DNA of 64,000 bases from JAKVAV01 sp964651785 (lineage in GTDB: Bacteria; Bacteroidota; Bacteroidia; Flavobacteriales_D; Cryomorphaceae), in NCBI GenBank assembly GCA_964651785.1, contig CAZYWJ010000010.1, positions 1 through 64,000 of the forward strand. Direction: 5' to 3'. Positions 17,139 through 25,497 of this stretch are shown piece by piece. The notes below the pieces were generated by a model that made no database searches, had not been told where the DNA came from, and saw only the letters and a list, made by a program, of their open reading frames with translations. The translations under genes were made by a program, and so were the position numbers. Each line of letters starts with the position of its first letter. The stretch's first letter is position 1.

Positions 17139-17567
17139 CTGGTAGCGAGTAGCTAGTATTTAGTATCCCGTAGCTTAAAATTGGTAAAATGGTAAAAGTG
17201 GCTTAAGAATTCTACACATTTACAAACCGAAATATTCTCTTTAGAAAGAGTTCTGTAATCCGTGCTTTTCGGTGGTACTTGCTAAAAAAAACTGCAAAAT
17301 TGAATTCGTAATTGAAAAAAATAACACGGCACGGCGGGCGAGTGCCTTTCTCAGGAATTCAATTTTTTTGGTCTAATGCCTTCCGATTGAGATTACATAA
17401 TGTTTTCGCCTGATACAGGCAATATCGATTCAGGAACAACCTCTGTAATGATCAACCCATATAAAAATTACATTACGTAAAGTACGTCACGCAAAGTACG
17501 TAATGAATAAAAGAGCCACCTTAGGAATAAGGAAACTAAATATGCCTCACAAAGCTTATCTACACTT
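17139..17567. other. 429-bp intergenic stretch
   Basis: No gene is supported here. It holds short imperfect repeats of the type tagtagctagtattagta just after the glutaminase stop, a small inverted repeat ctctttagaaagag near 17236, and the palindromic element at 17471-17505 described separately. The convergent neighbours (glutaminase plus strand, DUF6268 protein minus strand) both terminate into it. Confidence 0.6.
17471..17505. repeat. perfect inverted repeat with internal direct repeats
   Basis: The 9-bp arms cattacgta (17471-17479) and tacgtaatg (17497-17505) are exact reverse complements. Inside, aaagtacgt occurs twice as a direct repeat. It lies between two convergent genes, so it may be a terminator or protein-binding site rather than a promoter operator. 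Confidence 0.75.
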
Positions 17568-18482
17568 CTATTCCGGCAAGGGTATGCTATACACCAACCT
17601 CACTGAGGCGATGATTCCATCGGAAAAGGTGGCGTTGAGCGGGTCGCCGCGATTATCGCCGATACGCAGAATGCTGATGCGCAAATCGATTTTCTCGTCT
17701 TCATCGTATTGCTCATAATTTCGATCAAGAGCATAGCCGATGCGCCCTTCGGCAAAAAAATTCCCGAAAAGGTGATAATTGGTAAACAAGCTCAAGTCAA
17801 TGCTGGTGCGCTCCATATAAGTGCCACGCGACTCAGCGCCGAGATCAAAGCTGGTGATCAATCCAAAGTGCGATAGACCGACCGTAAGCTTTTCCGACGC
17901 GTGATAATTCAGCTTTCCGTAAATCGGAAAGAGCCCCGCTAAGCTCCATTTGGGTCTGAATTGCCAAAGCACATCGACCAGTGGCACCAAAAGTGGACCT
18001 GCCAATTCTTGGTTGAAAAGAAAACCGTAGCGCAAACGCAGCTTATCGTGATAGCGTTTTTCGTAAAGTCCGATAGCGCCGAATTGCCAAGCTCCTCCGC
18101 TCGGATTGTTGAAGTCGGTCATGTAGCGTGGCACGAAGAGCAACTGGATGGCGCGGTCCTTATCGAGCTTTTGCACCAAGCCGGTCTGAACGATGAAAGC
18201 GTGAAGATTCAAATCCGGAGCTGCGAGGTCGTCGTCTTCAAAATCGTTTCGAACCGTGCTTTGGGTGGACGTGATATTGTTGAACCAAACGGTTTTCTCA
18301 GAAAATACAACGGGCAATTTTACATTGGCAAAGAGCCCGGACTCCTGTGCTTCTCCTTCGAAATCATCATACGCCGTAGGCTGAGCCCATCGGGTAGATA
18401 GCGTCAAGAGATCGATGCGCTCTTGTGCATGAGAATGCAAACAAGTACAAACTGCGATTAGAAAAAGAAAGCGCTGAGTCAT
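17568..18482 (-). CDS. DUF6268-like outer membrane beta-barrel protein
   Basis: A 304-residue secreted protein with an N-terminal signal (MTQRFLFLIAVCTCLHSHA, cleavage near residue 19) followed by alternating amphipathic beta strands rich in Tyr, Phe and Leu, as in outer membrane barrels. The layout RYGFLFNQELAGPLLVPLVDVLWQFRPKWSLAGLFPIYGKLNY and the C-terminal strand ending VRLVYSIPLPE fit the DUF6268 family of Bacteroidota. The role is unknown; no transport motif is visible. It is divergent from the membrane protein gene at 18539. Confidence 0.7.
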   Translation of the reverse strand: MTQRFLFLIAVCTCLHSHAQERIDLLTLSTRWAQPTAYDDFEGEAQESGLFANVKLPVVFSEKTVWFNNITSTQSTVRNDFEDDDLAAPDLNLHAFIVQTGLVQKLDKDRAIQLLFVPRYMTDFNNPSGGAWQFGAIGLYEKRYHDKLRLRYGFLFNQELAGPLLVPLVDVLWQFRPKWSLAGLFPIYGKLNYHASEKLTVGLSHFGLITSFDLGAESRGTYMERTSIDLSLFTNYHLFGNFFAEGRIGYALDRNYEQYDEDEKIDLRISILRIGDNRGDPLNATFSDGIIASVRLVYSIPLPE

Positions 18483-18538
18483 AAACCGGCAGGCAATTTA
18501 ATAGAGAATTCCATTTATTTCGCTTTTTTTGGTCATTC

Positions 18539-19864
18539 ATGGAAATGACAAATGATTCAGAGCGCAAAAGTCAGTCATGGTTAGAGCGCGTGCAGGAGCA
18601 GAGTTGGGAACCTGAAATACTCATCTCCGGAATTATTTTGTTCGGACTTTTTCAGATACCGCCCTACATCGAGCAGGCAATGTTTTATCTGGCGAATTAT
18701 TCTCATTTGATTTTCAGCGGAGGTACGGTAGACGAAGGTTTAGGTGCACTTTTGCTAACGGCAAATATTTGGTTGATCATCGGATTTACCACCCACTTAA
18801 TCGGTCGCAGTATTTGGGTAGCATTTGTGGGGATGAGTTATGTCTACAAAGACGGAATCATCTTATCAAACCTGAAATATCAAGAGAATTTCAAGAAGGC
18901 GATCGCTAAAAATTCAGATTACAAACTTTTAATACTTCGACTGGAGCGGTTCTGCAGCCGAATTTTTGCGATTAGCTTTCTACTCTTCATGTGTGTGGTA
19001 GGGATTTCGTTTTTTCTGGTAGTGGTTGGCTTTCTAATAGTTTTAGGATTAGAGTTTATTCCTGATTTTGAGCGATTTTCCCCGTTTATCGATCCGGTAA
19101 TAACAATCGTAAGTCTCATCTACTTCATAGATTTCGTAGGGCTGGGGGTGCTAAAAAGAATTCCGGTCTTTTCTAAAATCTATTACCCTTTTTACAAGGT
19201 GATGTCTTACCTCACTCTGTCACCACTATATCGAAGCATCTACTACGGCATAGTGACCAATCACAAACCTTGGAAGGTAGGTCTGAGCATGTTGGCGTTT
19301 GCCGTCATTACATTCCTGATGGGTAATAACTTGAGAAATGAAGAGAACTTCTTGGACATCATGATTTTCAAAACGAAAAGTGATGATGAGGAAATTTATT
19401 TCGGCCATTACGAGAATCTGTACGGTGATCATCCTTCACAAAGGATTCAGATAACTTCTGATGTTATTGAATCAGAAGTGCTTAGGGTTTTCGTTGTCCA
19501 CAGAACCCAATATGAGCAAGAACAAATTTTGCCTTTGTGTAATTACGATTCATTAATTGAGCAGGAAGAAATTGACAAAGATTCGCTTGTTCTCGAGTGC
19601 TTAACTCAATTTTATGATTTGAAGATTGACGATGCGGAAGTTTCGGAGAACTTTTTATTTCATAAAAATCATCGTTCGGGTCAAGTCGGTTTATTCGCTT
19701 ATCTGGATATATCTGAATTGGAGAAAGGATTGCATCGATTGAGTTTATACTACAATTTCGTTGTGGAAGGCGAAGAAAAACCAACCGAGATGGCGATAGT
19801 GGAATTTTACAAAACTCAACCTTCCAAAAAAGTAAATTATGAAAACCAAACCCGAGAAGACTGA
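18539..19864 (+). CDS. multi-pass membrane protein of unknown function
   Basis: A 441-residue protein with a soluble N-terminus containing SWLERVQEQSWEPEILISG, then about five or six hydrophobic segments up to about residue 265 (for example FAISFLLFMCVVGISFFLVVVGFLIVLGL), and a C-terminal hydrophilic domain of about 170 residues. No family recognised with certainty. It overlaps the next gene by 26 bp, implying an operon with the DUF1801-like protein and a secreted protein. Confidence 0.75.
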   Translation: MEMTNDSERKSQSWLERVQEQSWEPEILISGIILFGLFQIPPYIEQAMFYLANYSHLIFSGGTVDEGLGALLLTANIWLIIGFTTHLIGRSIWVAFVGMSYVYKDGIILSNLKYQENFKKAIAKNSDYKLLILRLERFCSRIFAISFLLFMCVVGISFFLVVVGFLIVLGLEFIPDFERFSPFIDPVITIVSLIYFIDFVGLGVLKRIPVFSKIYYPFYKVMSYLTLSPLYRSIYYGIVTNHKPWKVGLSMLAFAVITFLMGNNLRNEENFLDIMIFKTKSDDEEIYFGHYENLYGDHPSQRIQITSDVIESEVLRVFVVHRTQYEQEQILPLCNYDSLIEQEEIDKDSLVLECLTQFYDLKIDDAEVSENFLFHKNHRSGQVGLFAYLDISELEKGLHRLSLYYNFVVEGEEKPTEMAIVEFYKTQPSKKVNYENQTRED

Positions 19865-20249
19865 TCCCGAAGCTTTCATTTCTTCGGTAGAGTCTGATAA
19901 GAGAAGAGCTGATGCTGAAAAATTATTGGAAATGATGAAACGTATTACGGGCGAAGAACCGGTGATGTGGGGACCGTCCATCATCGGTTTCGGATCTTAT
20001 CATTATAAATACGAAAGCGGGAGAGAAGGCGATTGGTTCCTCACCGGATTTTCTCCGAGAAAGGCCAATCTTTCCGTTTACATCATGGCAGGATTTGACA
20101 AATATGAAAACTTGATGTCAAAACTTGGAAAACATAAAACGGGTACTTCTTGTCTTTACATTAACAAATTGGATGATATTGACCTCGATGTATTAGAAGA
20201 ACTGATTCGAGAATCGCTCATTTACATGAAAAAGAAGTATGGAAATTAA
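19839..20249 (+). CDS. DUF1801 family protein
   Basis: A 136-residue protein of the DUF1801 (YdhG/YjbR-related) fold. Segments EEPVMWGPSIIGFGSYHYKY, WFLTGFSPRKANLSVYIM and KTGTSCLYINKLDDIDLDVL are characteristic. The biochemical role of the family is not established. It overlaps both neighbours (26 bp upstream, 11 bp downstream), so it is translated from a shared mRNA. Confidence 0.85.
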   Translation: MKTKPEKTDPEAFISSVESDKRRADAEKLLEMMKRITGEEPVMWGPSIIGFGSYHYKYESGREGDWFLTGFSPRKANLSVYIMAGFDKYENLMSKLGKHKTGTSCLYINKLDDIDLDVLEELIRESLIYMKKKYGN

Positions 20250-20814
20250 GTTTGAATTAAAGTGCACAAGACTAATCCTGACAGTAGCATTCTTTCTCAA
20301 CCTTGCTTGCGCCGAAGTAAGTGCTCAGAATTATTTTCCGGTTGAGCCGGAAAAGGAATGGGTTTATATTTATAACGGTCCTTACAATCCATCGGGAGAA
20401 GCTAAATCGACGGTGACAATAAGTGCAGAAAAGGTAAAGCGAGGCGAAGAGATGTACTACGAGATGAACAGCGTGTTTCAATCTACCGGAAGTTCAGAGC
20501 CCGGCTTGAGCCAAACCTTTGTTAGAAAAGCGGAAGACGGTTCGGTGTACGGTATCAATCCGACTGTAGCTGAAGATGAATACTTATTCTTTCCCGGTTC
20601 ACCTGAAGAGGGAAAAGTGTGGACAGGTTTATCCGGCAAATCAGAAATCGTATCGACAAATGAGCGCATCGAAACTCCGGGCGGCCAATTTGAAAATTGC
20701 GTCGTGGTGGAATCCTCTGCGGGAGAGGTGAAAGCTTATAGTTATTACCAAGAGGGAAAAGGGCTGGTAGCCATGAAGCTGGGCGATATGCTCATGATGT
20801 ATTTGGAAGAGTAG
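20239..20814 (+). CDS. secreted hypothetical protein
   Basis: A 191-residue protein with an N-terminal signal peptide (LILTVAFFLNLACAEVSAQ, cleavage likely before NYFPVEPEKEW). The mature part is beta-rich and starts with YFPVEPEKEWVYIYNG, a pattern seen in Bacteroidota periplasmic or surface proteins with calycin-like folds. A cysteine within the signal (LACAEVS) could be a weak lipobox. No function assigned. It overlaps the DUF1801 gene by 11 bp. Confidence 0.7.
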   Translation: MEIKFELKCTRLILTVAFFLNLACAEVSAQNYFPVEPEKEWVYIYNGPYNPSGEAKSTVTISAEKVKRGEEMYYEMNSVFQSTGSSEPGLSQTFVRKAEDGSVYGINPTVAEDEYLFFPGSPEEGKVWTGLSGKSEIVSTNERIETPGGQFENCVVVESSAGEVKAYSYYQEGKGLVAMKLGDMLMMYLEE

Positions 20815-20846
20815 ATCTTTTCATGACCTGATTCGATTATCGTATG

Positions 20847-20907
20847 AAAGGCCTTACCTTTGCGGCCTTTAAAATTTGACTTATGGGTGAGACAATGCGG
20901 CTCGCCC
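20847..20907 (+). promoter_or_regulatory. promoter, flanking operator and terminator-like leader of sulP
   Basis: TACCTTTG (20855-20862) matches the -7 consensus and sits in the loop of an inverted repeat aaaggcc / ggccttt (20847-20853 and 20864-20870). About 15 bp after the expected transcript start is a hairpin gggtgag / ctcgccc (20885-20891 and 20901-20907) followed by a T-run at 20910-20916, which looks like an intrinsic terminator only 14 bp before the sulP ATG. This arrangement suggests attenuation or a small cis-acting RNA; alternatively the first repeat may simply end the upstream gene. Confidence 0.5.
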
Positions 20908-20920
20908 TATTTTTTTGGTT

Positions 20921-22450
20921 ATGAAAAAATTCTTCAACCTCTTTGACCTTTCACAAAAAGTAAACTACAAAACAGAAGTTCTGTCGGGGCTCACCGTAGC
21001 TTTGGCTTTGGTCCCCGAGGCTGTGGCTTTTGCGCTTATTGCGGGCCTGTCGCCACTTACGGGACTTTACGCCGCTTTTGTGATGGGCTTGGTTACTTCC
21101 ATTTTCGGCGGTAGACCCGGAATGATTTCAGGAGCTACAGGTGCCGTAGCGGTGGTGATTGTCACTTTGGCCGCAAGCCACGGAGTAGAATACGTCTTTG
21201 CCGCCGTAATCCTTGCGGGACTTTTGCAAATGGCTGCAGGCTTTCTTCGCTTGGGTAAGTTGATGCGCCTCGTGCCACATCCCGCCATCTTCGGATTCGT
21301 AAATGGTTTGGCCATCATCATCTTCATGTCGCAGCTCGATACGTTTAAAACGATTGACGGAGATTGGATGACGGGTCAATCGCTTTTCATCCTGCTCGGA
21401 TTGGTCCTTCTCACCATGCTGATCATTTGGGGCTTGCCAAAATTGAGCAAGGTGATCCCCGCCTCATTAGTAGCCATTCTTACGGTTTTTGCGATCGTTT
21501 TCTTCTTGGATATCGATACGAAGACGGTTGGCGATATGGCTTCCATCAAAGGAACCTTTCCGCCGTTTCACATTCCTGAGATACCATTCACGCTTGAGAC
21601 CCTGACCATTATTTTTCCCTACGCGGCCATCGTTGCGGGAGTAGGTTTGATAGAAAGCTTGCTTACGCTGAATATCGTTGACGAGATTACCGAGACACGC
21701 GGTCGGGGAAATAAAGAAGCCATTGCTCAAGGTTCGGCCAATTTATTGTCTGGTCTCTTCTCCGGAATGGGCGGATGCGCCATGATCGGCCAGAGTTTGA
21801 TCAACGTTTCCAACGGAGCTCGTGCCCGCCTTTCGGGAATAGTCGCAGCGCTGATGCTTCTGGTTTTTATCATGTTCGGCTCATCTCTTATCGAGAAAGT
21901 GCCCATTGCCGCTTTGACGGGACTTATGATCATGGTCTCCATCGGTACCTTTGAGTGGGCCAGTTTACGCACCTTTCGGCGAATGCCCAAATCAGATATT
22001 CTGGTGATGGTATTGGTAACCTTGGTGACCATCTTCCTGCACAACTTAGCCCTGGCCGTTTTAATCGGTGTGATCATTTCCGCCCTCGTGTTTGCTTGGG
22101 ACAATGCCAAGAGAATCCGAGCGCGAAAGCGCACCGATGAAAATGGCGTGAAGCATTACGAAATGTACGGTCCGCTCTTTTTCGGTTCCGTTACGGCTTT
22201 TCACGATAAGTTCGACGTGATGAATGATCCCGATGAGGTGATCATCGATTTTGCGGAAAGCAGAGTAGTAGATATGTCGGCCATTGAAGCGCTCAATAAG
22301 GTCACTAACAGGTATCGGAAAGTCGGTAAAAAAGTGCACCTGCGCCACTTAAGCGCCGACTGTCGTCAGCTCCTGCAAAATGCCGAAGCCATCATTGATG
22401 TGAATGTGATGGAAGATCCGACTTACAAAGTTGCGGTAGATCGGTTTTGA
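20921..22450 (+). CDS. SulP/SLC26-family anion transporter
   Basis: A 509-residue inner-membrane transporter with about 10-12 membrane spans followed by a cytoplasmic STAS domain (about residues 410-505, including VIIDFAESRVVDMSAIEALNKV). The N-terminal VLSGLTVALALVPEAVAFALIAGLSPLTGLYAAF and GLIESLLTLNIVDEITETRGRGNKEAIAQG segments are characteristic. Substrates of the family include sulfate, bicarbonate and other anions; the sequence alone does not decide. The start is ATG 20921. Its leader contains the structured element described above, and a bidirectional terminator follows. Confidence 0.9.
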   Translation: MKKFFNLFDLSQKVNYKTEVLSGLTVALALVPEAVAFALIAGLSPLTGLYAAFVMGLVTSIFGGRPGMISGATGAVAVVIVTLAASHGVEYVFAAVILAGLLQMAAGFLRLGKLMRLVPHPAIFGFVNGLAIIIFMSQLDTFKTIDGDWMTGQSLFILLGLVLLTMLIIWGLPKLSKVIPASLVAILTVFAIVFFLDIDTKTVGDMASIKGTFPPFHIPEIPFTLETLTIIFPYAAIVAGVGLIESLLTLNIVDEITETRGRGNKEAIAQGSANLLSGLFSGMGGCAMIGQSLINVSNGARARLSGIVAALMLLVFIMFGSSLIEKVPIAALTGLMIMVSIGTFEWASLRTFRRMPKSDILVMVLVTLVTIFLHNLALAVLIGVIISALVFAWDNAKRIRARKRTDENGVKHYEMYGPLFFGSVTAFHDKFDVMNDPDEVIIDFAESRVVDMSAIEALNKVTNRYRKVGKKVHLRHLSADCRQLLQNAEAIIDVNVMEDPTYKVAVDRF

Positions 22451-22454
22451 GAAT

Positions 22455-22486
22455 AAAGACATGACAACCTTCGTCGCCATGTCTTT
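22455..22486. terminator. bidirectional terminator between sulP and muiA-like gene
   Basis: A 9-bp perfect stem aaagacatg / catgtcttt (22455-22463 and 22478-22486) with a 14-nt loop lies exactly between the convergent stop codons at 22450 and 22493. Confidence 0.8.
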
Positions 22487-22492
22487 CACAAT

Positions 22493-24669
22493 TTAATTTA
22501 AAACCAAAAGCGATTCGGGATATTTCAGCTCGTAGCTGTGATTTACCTTTTTCGATGAATTCGGCTCAAGTCGAAGCTCCCAAGTCAGTTTTCCCGTCTT
22601 TTTTTCGTGCCTGGCATTTGCCAAATTCAATGGCTCAACGCTCACATCTTTGTGATCGCTTAGCGGAATTTGATCAACGAGCTCCAGCGTGATTGGATGT
22701 GATTTATTGCTGCGAATGGTTGTTTCCCAATGCAACTGTTTTTTCACCTTACTACCGAAAGTCTGTTCAGTCGAAAGCTCCTTGTCCAATTTTCTTTCCA
22801 GCAGAATATTTTCATCTCTGCCCAATGCGATTTCCAAGGTATCGGCCACGCTCTCGGGGTTGAGAGAGGTTTCTCCCGAGTAAGCCCCCTGAAAATAAAT
22901 GGTCGATTTTCCGGAGAGCAATTGCAAATCGCCCCAGTCACTAATTCGGGCCAAGAGATAAACGTCGGTATCTACTCGAGGCATGGCGCGGTACAAGAAC
23001 TCCACGGGTACCTTTTCGGTCTTGATGGTGAGCAATCGGTCCTCGCCNNNNNNNNNNNNNNNNNNNNNNNNNNNNNNNNNNNNNNNNNNNNNNNNNNNNN
23101 NNNNNNNNNNNNNNNNNNNNNNNNNNNNNNNNNNNNNNNNNNNNNNNACAAGAACTCCACGGGTACCTTTTCGGTCTTGATGGTGAGCAATCGGTCCTCG
23201 CCTGTGGAAGGAACACTGTAAGTGTATTCAACTTGGTAAACGAGTTTGGGCGAAGAAATGGCAGGTGTTTCGTCGATGAAGATTTGAGTATTTAGGGCGC
23301 CTGCTCCTCTTATTTTGTTTCCATCAATGTAGTAAGATGTGCTACCTTCCCTTCCACCTCTGATAGTTGTACCGCCCACTCTTGCTGCGACCGTACTTGA
23401 AGTCCTGCCAGGCATTGTAATAGTTCCACCCGATGATCCTCCATCTTTATCGATTAGAGGTACATTGTATTCAATTACTTCGAATGCTTCTAATTTCACT
23501 GACGATGACAGATCGATGTCCAAAAAAGTAATTTTATCGGGATTGATTTCTACCCCCTCTACTATTTTGGAAATATAACCAACGTATGATATTAGCACAT
23601 CATATACGCCGCCCGGGATTGGTTTAATCGTGTAATTTCCTTCAAAGTCGCTCGAAGAACCCGTAACCTGATTGTCGCCCTGTTGCAGAACAACGTTCAC
23701 AAATGGAAGTGGCTCTCCGGTTTCGGCATCAGTCAGTTTACCTTTCAAAGTTCCGGTTCCGGTTTGTTCAGGTTGAGGTTGTGAAACCTTTGCAACAGGT
23801 GGCCTTGTAATATACCATCTGTCAAACTCTGGAAGTGTTGTCTTTCGCTTTGGCAAACCCTCTGTCAACGATAATTTTACCTCTTCCCAATCTTCGCCGG
23901 TCGATTGATAAACGTTGGCATTGTAAACGAGTTCCAAAGGTTTATTGACTGCATCAAACCTGAAGTCGTAAAGTGGTTCCCAGCCTGCCGCCTTGGTGAA
24001 ATACTCAACGTTTAAGTCGCCTGAAACATAGGCCGAGGCTTCAACTAAGAGCAACAATTCCATCTGCAAAGTATTTGTTCCTGCCAGCAAGGCATTGATC
24101 TCCGAATTGATTTCCATAATCTCTTTTTGATCTTGGCGTATAGCCAGGGAAATGTCGAATTTCATCTTCGCAATCTCCGTTAATCGCTCTCTATAGAAAT
24201 CTGCGGCCTGACGCACACCGAGTGTATGCTTTTCGCCATCCGCCTTTTTCAATTCGGTGTTCTTCACCAAAAGAGCTTCTTCTTCAAGGAATATCGCGCG
24301 TTTGGCCTTGAGCCAATCTATATTCTCTTCCAATTCGGAGCGTCGATCTTCCAGCTCATCCACCTCGGCTTTATTTGCGTTTCGAGCGGGCTTTGAAATG
24401 TTGTGGCTGAGCGCCAAAATTTTCAACCGACCGGGGGTTTTTACTTCGATCAACTTCGGATCGATATCTGCCGGAAGTCCGCTCACGGAAAGTACGTGCT
24501 TTCCCATGCTCAAATCTAGAGAGGCCTTTCGTTTGACTCTCGCTCCCTGAAAAAAGACATTCACTGCCCTGATTTCAGATTTAACTTCGATGGTGTCCAC
24601 TTTGGCTGCTGAGCAAGTTGCAGTCCAAAGCATTGAGCAGAGCATGAAACAAACGGATAGTTTTTTCAT
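22493..24669 (-). CDS. MuiA-like (DUF4139) protein with carboxypeptidase-regulatory and plug-like inserts
   Basis: A secreted protein (signal MKKLSVCFMLCSMLWTATC) of the mucoidy inhibitor MuiA / DUF4139 type. The N-terminal domain (FFQGARVKRKASLDLSMGKH) leads into a coiled coil (about residues 100-205), then the start of DUF4139 (KAAGWEPLYDFRFDAV). At about 303-390 a carboxypeptidase-regulatory-like domain (GKLTDAETGEPLPFVNVVL) is inserted, followed by a stretch like the TonB-receptor plug (RVGGTTIRGGREGSTSYYID). The DUF4139 part then resumes. The frame is broken only by a false gap; removing one 55-bp copy plus the Ns leaves 2022 bp, or 673 residues, in frame. No barrel follows, so it is not a receptor. 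Confidence 0.85.
22993..23202. other. false gap: 55-bp duplicate flanking 100 N
   Basis: Positions 22993-23047 and 23148-23202 are identical over 55 bases and bracket exactly 100 N. Collapsing them restores the reading frame of the MuiA-like gene. This is an assembler overlap equal to a k-mer of 55, not a biological repeat. Confidence 0.95.
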
Positions 24670-24834
24670 GGCTCTATTTTTTGAGATGAACTTCTAAGTT
24701 AGCATATCAGCTATCCTGAATGGTGATTTTTCCGGTAAAGGCTAATTTGATCTCACAATCGGATAAATTGATGGTGTTTCATTCAAATAGTGAACTTAGT
24801 TTATAAATGAGCTAACTTAGTCGGGAAAGCATGA

Positions 24835-25086
24835 ATGATGGATAAGTCTGAATTGAAAGTTCAAATACTGAAAGAGGTTGAAAGTTTGGATGAGTTGCAA
24901 CTTGAAGAACTTTATGCATTTCTTCATAACTTCTTGAGTAAAGAAAAGTCAACGGATGATTGGTTGAATCTCTCAGATTCTCAGCGCAACGGATTAAAGA
25001 AGGCCATAGAGTCCATTGATCAAGGGGAAAGTGTGGTGAATGAAGAGGTCCTGACTAAATACAGAAAGCGCTATTCAAAAGATTGA
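24835..25086 (+). CDS. putative antitoxin of a ParE-type module
   Basis: An 83-residue, mostly helical, acidic protein (ILKEVESLDELQLEELYAFL and WLNLSDSQRNGLKKAIESID). Such small proteins precede ParE/RelE toxins in Bacteroidota and act as antitoxins; the assignment rests on size, helix pattern and the overlapping toxin frame downstream. Two ATG codons in a row (24835, 24838) could start it. Being accompanied by a damaged toxin, it may be a relic or an orphan antitoxin. Confidence 0.65.
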   Translation: MMDKSELKVQILKEVESLDELQLEELYAFLHNFLSKEKSTDDWLNLSDSQRNGLKKAIESIDQGESVVNEEVLTKYRKRYSKD

Positions 25087-25497
25087 GAAAATATTTTGGT
25101 CACCTGAAGCCGAGGAAGATTTATCTATTATTCTTTCATTTCTTGGTTTGATAGAATCTACTCTCAAACTGATGGAAAGCCATCCTGACAAATATCCAAT
25201 AATCGAAAAACAACTGCGAATCAGAAAATGCGTATTGACCAAGCACAATTCACTTTATTACCGAATAATGGGTAGCCAAAGGGAAGCACTTCGCAATTAC
25301 GATAATCGNNNNNNNNNNNNNNNNNNNNNNNNNNNNNNNNNNNNNNNNNNNNNNNNNNNNNNNNNNNNNNNNNNNNNNNNNNNNNNNNNNNNNNNNNNNN
25401 NNNNNNNNTTTATTACCGAATAATGGGTAGCCAAAGGGAAGCACTTCGCAATTACGATAATCGTCAAGATCCTGATCTTCTCAAATTCGTTCAGTAA
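25073..25497 (+). pseudogene. ParE/RelE-type toxin, shortened and lacking a normal start
   Basis: The frame reads IFWSPEAEEDLSIILSFL, then GLIESTLKLMESHPDKYPII, RIRKCVLTKHNSLYYRI and RQDPDLLKFVQ, a ParE-like toxin. Against the family, about 12-13 residues of the linking helix (the part with the conserved Trp) are missing between SFL and GLIES without a frame change. No ATG, GTG or TTG is available before the first strand; ATT 25073 is the only start-like codon, overlapping the antitoxin end. After collapsing the false gap it encodes 89 codons. It is probably inactive, though a rare start codon cannot be ruled out. Confidence 0.65.
25254..25463. other. false gap: 55-bp duplicate flanking 100 N
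   Basis: Bases 25254-25308 and 25409-25463 are identical and enclose 100 N. Removing one copy and the Ns gives a continuous toxin frame of 270 bp. Same artefact as at 23.0 kb. Confidence 0.95.

Noticed and set aside
22993..25463. Biological tandem duplications at 23.0 and 25.3 kb
   Set aside because: Both pairs are exactly 55 bp and flank exactly 100 N; collapsing them restores each frame.
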